Origin: UBA6115 sp050953005
GTDB taxonomy: Bacteria; Bacillota; Clostridia; Christensenellales; Aristaeellaceae
DNA length: 64,000 nucleotides
Reading direction: 5' to 3'
Assembly (NCBI GenBank): GCA_050953005.1
Contig: JBMNLV010000003.1
Span: 200,363 to 264,362 of the forward strand
The notes beneath the pieces were generated by a model that worked only from the letters and a program-made list of their open reading frames with translations, ran no database searches and had not been told where the DNA came from. Below are positions 60,160 through 64,000 of the stretch, one piece after another. Position 1 is the first letter of the stretch; each line of letters opens with the position of its first letter. A program made the position numbers and the translations under genes.

Positions 60160-61343
60160 TTTGCGTTGGTCCGCCGGTCATAGGCCTCCCACAACGGAGC
60201 ATAAACACTGACAGCATACTCGTGTTCCGCCAGAGTTTTTGAGAAGTGCAACTCACCGGTATCCGGATCCTTGGAACAAAAATACAGGTAACCTTCTGAT
60301 AAAAACTTCTCATCCGGATACAGCGCCGCCTGAATGGCCATTGGAGAGGGATTGCAGATAGGGCCAGGAGGCAGCCCCTTGAACAGGTAAGTGTTGTAAG
60401 GCGACTGAACCGCAAGATCCTCCCGGTTAAGCGCCATCCTGGTAGTACCGGTAGCATATTTGATGGTTACGTCGCTGCCAAGCGCCATGTTTTGACGCAG
60501 CCGGCTATGAAAAACTGCGGACACGCGGGTAAAATCGCTTGTTTTAGCTTCTTTTTCTATCAAAGAAGCCAGGGTGATGACTTGATCCATGCTCAGACCA
60601 ATTTCCTCACCGCGTGTATGCAGCGGTTCTTTATACACAGCTTCAGTCTGGGAAAGCAGTTTTTTGATGATGTCGTCCATGGAGGCGTCAGTGTAAACCT
60701 CATAGGTATCCGGCGCCAGGTAGCCTTCCAGGACATATTTGCGTTGGGCGGCATTCGGGGAGGAAAGCACATCCGCAATATAATAGTAGGCAGCAAACTC
60801 TCTGCCGGTACGGCATTTTTCCAGGAACAGCGCCCTGTCCTGGACAGCGCCTTCCTTAAGCAGGTAATCCGCGATATTCTCAATATTCCACCCGGGTATG
60901 ACAGTGATGTTACGTACAATGGGTCTGCCATCCCCGCTGGTCAACCGGTCAGCTATTTGGTTGATCGTCATGCTACGGCTTAAGGTGTATTCACCGGCTT
61001 GAATTTTCTGGCCAAAACCCATGAAATCAGCAAAGTACTTAAAAACTGAACGGTTCCTGATCAGGTTCTGGTTTTGCAGGTTGTTGGATACCCGCGTCAG
61101 GCTGTCCCCGGAAGCTACCGTGAAGGTAACAGGAAAAGTGTCGTTCGGATCAACCGGGTCGATAAAAACCGCGGAGACCTTCCCCCAGGCCATAGACACC
61201 AGCCCAATCAGCAGTAACAGTGAGCATGCGAAAATCAGTACCGGCCGCACCAGGTTCCACAGCCAGCTGTACCAAAACAGGCCATATTCCCGCTCCTCTA
61301 CCAAGGTGTCATGAGTGTAATCCTGATACTTTTCGTGCTTCAT
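60156..61343 (-). CDS. mltG: Endolytic transglycosylase MltG
   Basis: A 395-aa YceG-like protein. An N-terminal cytosolic segment and one membrane helix (VRPVLIFACSLLLLIGLVSMAWG) are followed by a LysM-like part (FTVASGDSLTRVSNNLQNQNLI) and the catalytic domain with YVLEGYLAPDTYEV, the catalytic glutamate in LASLIEKEAK, and YNTYLFKGLPPGPICNPS. It cuts nascent glycan strands and sets their length. ATG 61343 is 1 bp after the ylbF stop. Confidence 0.95.
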   Translation of the reverse strand: MKHEKYQDYTHDTLVEEREYGLFWYSWLWNLVRPVLIFACSLLLLIGLVSMAWGKVSAVFIDPVDPNDTFPVTFTVASGDSLTRVSNNLQNQNLIRNRSVFKYFADFMGFGQKIQAGEYTLSRSMTINQIADRLTSGDGRPIVRNITVIPGWNIENIADYLLKEGAVQDRALFLEKCRTGREFAAYYYIADVLSSPNAAQRKYVLEGYLAPDTYEVYTDASMDDIIKKLLSQTEAVYKEPLHTRGEEIGLSMDQVITLASLIEKEAKTSDFTRVSAVFHSRLRQNMALGSDVTIKYATGTTRMALNREDLAVQSPYNTYLFKGLPPGPICNPSPMAIQAALYPDEKFLSEGYLYFCSKDPDTGELHFSKTLAEHEYAVSVYAPLWEAYDRRTNAK

Positions 61344-61344
61344 G

Positions 61345-61692
61345 CTATTCGATGCCGGGCAGCTCCAGCTGTATACCGGATGCCTGAGCAATCATGTTGT
61401 AGATATCCGCCAAAACCTGCTGTAGACGCATCTCAGCCAGGAGGAAAGCGGAGGTGTCCGTACCGGCGTACAGCAGGGACGAAATCTGCTGGAAACGGCT
61501 CATCTCTTCGCTGGACAGCGGCTGGCCGGACATCGCAGACATTTGTACAGATACCTGCAAGCGCTTGTATTCCTTTAGCAGCGCTCTGGTAGTTTCACTT
61601 TCATCAACGATGCTCTTCATACGCCGGTATTCCGCGACCTCAGCTGATTCACGTATCTGTTTGGCCAGGGCATTGGCCAGGTCGTAATTCAT
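61345..61692 (-). CDS. YlbF/YmcA-family protein
   Basis: A 115-aa helical protein with the YlbF pattern: NALAKQIRESAEVAEYRRMKSIVDES, then SEEMSRFQQISSLLYAGTDTSAFLLAEMRLQQVLADIYNMI split across its last two helices. In Bacillus, YlbF with YmcA and YaaT modulates RNase Y and development. The single gene here sits before mltG, and GGGGAG precedes the ATG. Confidence 0.85.
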   Translation of the reverse strand: MNYDLANALAKQIRESAEVAEYRRMKSIVDESETTRALLKEYKRLQVSVQMSAMSGQPLSSEEMSRFQQISSLLYAGTDTSAFLLAEMRLQQVLADIYNMIAQASGIQLELPGIE

Positions 61693-61710
61693 GAACTCCC
61701 CTTTCCTGAA

Positions 61711-61762
61711 GAAAAAACTGCCGCGGTTTTTCAGCCTTTCGGCCGGAACCGCGGCGGTTTAT
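61711..61762 (-). terminator. Intrinsic terminator of rnj
   Basis: A long stem: AACTGCCGCGGTT (61716-61728) with AACCGCGGCGGTT (61747-61759), one mismatch-type G-T pair. On the minus strand the stem is followed by TTTTTTC. It lies just past the RNase J stop codon. Confidence 0.88.
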
Positions 61763-61772
61763 TTTAGCATAT

Positions 61773-63437
61773 TCAGCCCAAATCAACAATCACCGGCAAG
61801 ATCATGGGGTTCCGCTTGATCTTGTCATTGAGGAAACGGCGCAGTTCATCCTTGATACGGTTCTTGATAATCGGCCAGTCTGAACCCGAGATATGTTCAT
61901 AGGAGTCAATAATCCTGCGGACCACCTCGCGTGAATCCTCGATAATATCCTCGTTTTCGCGGACAAAAACAAATCCGCGGGAGATAATATCAGGCCCGGA
62001 AATCAAGGTGTCATTCGTACGGTCAAAAGCCATGGCTACAATGATCAGACCTTCCTGGCTAAGGTGCTTTCGGTCGCGCAGCACCATATTGCCCACATCT
62101 CCAATACCCAGGCCATCAATCAGAATAGTTCCCGTGGGCACAATACCCTCAAGGCTCAGGCTTTCATCATTCATAGCAATGATTTGACCAGTTTCGGGCA
62201 AAACAATGTTTTCCCTCGGGGTACCCAATAACTCAGCCAGCTCAGCGTGCTGCCAGAGCATACGGTACTCACCGTGCACCGGGATAAAATACTTCGGCTT
62301 CACCAGCGTGTGCATCAGCTTCAGTTCCTCCTGGCAGGCGTGGCCGGATACGTGAACTTCGGCCAGGACCTCATAGATCACTTCTGCGCCACAGCGATAG
62401 AGCTGATTGATCACACGGGATACAAAAACCTCATTGCCCGGGATGGGCGTAGCTGAAATGATGACCTTGTCAGACTGCTTGATTTGTAGTTTGCGGTGCT
62501 CAGCAAAGGCCATGCGGGTCAAGCCGCTCATCGGCTCTCCCTGTGAACCGGTGGTGATGACAAGGATTTGATCATCACGGTAACGATCCAAATCATCCAT
62601 CTCAATGAGGCTGTCCCGGGGAATGATCAGATACCCCAAATCCATGGCTACTGTGCTGACATTGATCATGCTGCGCCCGATAAAGCATATTTTGCGCCCA
62701 TAACTGATAGCACAGTCGACCACTTGCTGCACGCGGTGGATGTTGCTGGCAAACATTGCGATAATGACACGGCCCCGTGCAGTGGAAATCTGCTGGTTGA
62801 AAGTTTCCGCCACCTTGCGTTCGCTCATGGTGTAGCCCGGCCGTTCCACATTGGTACTGTCGGAAAGCAACGCCAAACATCCTTTTTCACCAATGGCCGC
62901 CAGGGCGCTCAGATCAGTTACCTCGCCGGTAGCCGGGGTAAAGTCTATCTTGAAGTCACCGGTTGCCACAACGGTACCGGCAGGACAGGTAATGGCCAGG
63001 GCGTATGCACCCGCTATGGAATGGTTTACACGAATAAACTGCACACTGAAACTGCCCAGGCGGACAATCTCCCGCGGCTTCACCGGAATAGACGTGTACT
63101 TCGTAATGCGGTGCTCACGCAGTTTATTTTCAATCAGGGCGAGAGTCAGTCCGGAGCCATAAATAGGCGCTTGCACTTTATCAAGGACATAGGGAGTAGC
63201 ACCGATATGATCCTCATGGCCATGGGTAAACACAAATCCGCGCACACGGTCTTTATTGGCAATCAGGTAGCTGACATCGGGGATGACCAAATCAATCCCA
63301 AGCATATCTTCTTTGGGAAAGATGGATCCGCAATCCATAACTATAATATCCTCACCATACTCAAATACAGTGATGTTCTTTCCGATTTCATCAACTCCCC
63401 CGAGCGGTAGGATTTTTAACTTTGGCTTCGCTGACAC
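61773..63437 (-). CDS. rnj: Ribonuclease J
   Basis: A 554-aa metallo-beta-lactamase/beta-CASP ribonuclease. The zinc motif is FTHGHEDHIGA (His72, His74, Asp76, His77), with further ligands at NHSIAGAYA and TGDFKIDFTP. The beta-CASP part shows TTGSQGEPMSGLTRMA and HVSGHACQEELKLM. It degrades and matures RNA from both ends in Firmicutes. Only one RNase J is in the window. The gene follows rseC by about 46 bp and ends at a strong terminator. Confidence 0.96.
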   Translation of the reverse strand: MSAKPKLKILPLGGVDEIGKNITVFEYGEDIIVMDCGSIFPKEDMLGIDLVIPDVSYLIANKDRVRGFVFTHGHEDHIGATPYVLDKVQAPIYGSGLTLALIENKLREHRITKYTSIPVKPREIVRLGSFSVQFIRVNHSIAGAYALAITCPAGTVVATGDFKIDFTPATGEVTDLSALAAIGEKGCLALLSDSTNVERPGYTMSERKVAETFNQQISTARGRVIIAMFASNIHRVQQVVDCAISYGRKICFIGRSMINVSTVAMDLGYLIIPRDSLIEMDDLDRYRDDQILVITTGSQGEPMSGLTRMAFAEHRKLQIKQSDKVIISATPIPGNEVFVSRVINQLYRCGAEVIYEVLAEVHVSGHACQEELKLMHTLVKPKYFIPVHGEYRMLWQHAELAELLGTPRENIVLPETGQIIAMNDESLSLEGIVPTGTILIDGLGIGDVGNMVLRDRKHLSQEGLIIVAMAFDRTNDTLISGPDIISRGFVFVRENEDIIEDSREVVRRIIDSYEHISGSDWPIIKNRIKDELRRFLNDKIKRNPMILPVIVDLG

Positions 63438-63483
63438 AACGTCCTCCTCTGGAATTGTTCGTCATAAAAGTAATGGCGATCCA

Positions 63484-63936
63484 TCATCCTTCTGCATTTT
63501 CAAGGTTTTGTCCGGCGTCTTCATGTGTGCCTGCCTGCTCCGAAGGAATAATCTGAACGATGCGGGGCTGCCAGGCAGGCAACATGCCTAGCTTTCGGTC
63601 AAGCAGCTTGACACCTCCCAGAAAAATGGACATCACTGCAAGACCGAACAAAAAGACATATGCCTCCCGCGCAGGAAAAATACAGTCACCCAACAGAAGA
63701 CCGGCAATCAGTCCGAACAGCGGAATCAGATAAACAAGAGCGGATACTTTGACAATCCGAGCCTCAGGCATATCAACTTCAATCAGATCCCCTACCTTTG
63801 CATCGCCCCTCAAGGTGACCGTTGTCTTGTCCCGCCCTGCGCCACACATATTACACGAATTACAGGCTTCCGGCTTACTAAAGCATACCTGCAGGAAGTC
63901 ACCTTGAGTTTTGATTACTCTTCCTACCCTGATCAT
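63484..63936 (-). CDS. RseC/MucC-like SoxR-reducing-system protein
   Basis: A 150-aa membrane protein of the RseC family. The N-terminal domain has the cysteine motif CNSCNMCGAGRDKTTV (spacing C-x2-C-x2-C, plus one earlier Cys), which may carry an Fe-S cluster. Two transmembrane helices follow (VSALVYLIPLFGLIAGLLLG, AYVFLFGLAVMSIFLGGV). The tail is acidic. In Clostridia such proteins often occur apart from rnf genes, as here. Its role here is not known. Confidence 0.85.
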   Translation of the reverse strand: MIRVGRVIKTQGDFLQVCFSKPEACNSCNMCGAGRDKTTVTLRGDAKVGDLIEVDMPEARIVKVSALVYLIPLFGLIAGLLLGDCIFPAREAYVFLFGLAVMSIFLGGVKLLDRKLGMLPAWQPRIVQIIPSEQAGTHEDAGQNLENAEG

Positions 63937-63953
63937 ATATCACCTCTGCCTGT

Positions 63954-63982
63954 ATTATCAGTTTATCATACAAGCTTTCCAA
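63954..63982 (-). promoter_or_regulatory. Possible promoter of rseC-rnj
   Basis: On the minus strand TTGGAA (63977-63982), a 17-bp spacer and GATAAT (63954-63959), with a very short leader before ATG 63936 and its GAGGTG site. Confidence 0.5.
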
Positions 63983-64000
63983 TGTACACAGTTTTGACAA

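Overview
The window looks like chromosomal DNA of a mid-GC Gram-positive (Firmicutes) anaerobe of class Clostridia. The evidence is AGGAGG-type ribosome binding sites, sigma-A promoters of the TTGACA/TATAAT type, a CIRCE heat-shock operator, RNase J, a rimP-nusA-ylxR-ylxQ-infB-rbfA operon, an IspH/ribosomal protein S1 fusion, LCP and VanW wall proteins, and GerM-type sporulation proteins. The lineage inside Clostridia (perhaps Christensenellales) is a guess. No rRNA, tRNA, CRISPR array or prophage was recognised.

Layout. 1-8723 (minus): the 5' part of fhs, an FCD-type GntR regulator, then rimP-nusA-ylxR-ylxQ-infB-rbfA-nrnA-truB. 8724-9398: a long intergenic region with the nusA-operon leader and degenerate repeats. 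9399-28358 (plus): cell-envelope and accessory genes (VanW, TetR, a CHAP amidase, a GMP-synthase-like protein that has lost its glutaminase site, GNAT, DUF4091, dCMP deaminase, LCP, folate ECF S-component, endonuclease III, GH13, a 972-aa protein with seven peptidoglycan-binding repeats), then cmk-plsC and ispH-rpsA. 28677-35694 (minus): L7Ae-like-rpsL-rpsG-fusA-tuf-rpmG-secE-nusG-rplK-rplA, i.e. the str block placed ahead of the secE-nusG block, with no rplJL-rpoBC in the window. 35930-38104 (plus): chorismate mutase, DUF5711, CvpA. 38112-39251: an IS630-type insertion sequence with TA duplication and transposase split over an A8 tract. 39353-43565 (minus): aldo/keto reductase, CIRCE-controlled htpG, LacI regulator. 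43845-51796 (plus): XRE/S24-like regulator, YitT, dnaX, a membrane protein, DUF6062 and two GerMN proteins. 52022-63936 (minus): an OmpR-type two-component system, exonuclease, TrkA/TrkH potassium uptake, CD1247-type protein, efp, Xaa-Pro peptidase, endonuclease IV-like protein, mltG, ylbF, rnj and rseC.

Most of the window is informational and envelope housekeeping. The less ordinary items are the degenerate GMP synthase paralogue, the C-terminal domain of the multi-repeat wall protein, a dispersed ~105-bp intergenic repeat in two convergent gaps, a probable FCD-GntR operator on the fhs promoter, the reordered ribosomal cluster, and the slippage-dependent IS630 transposase. TTG start codons are frequent, including rpsL. 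I did not find a clearly new multi-gene system. The strongest candidates for undescribed biology are the GMP-synthase-like gene and the unclassified domain of the wall protein.
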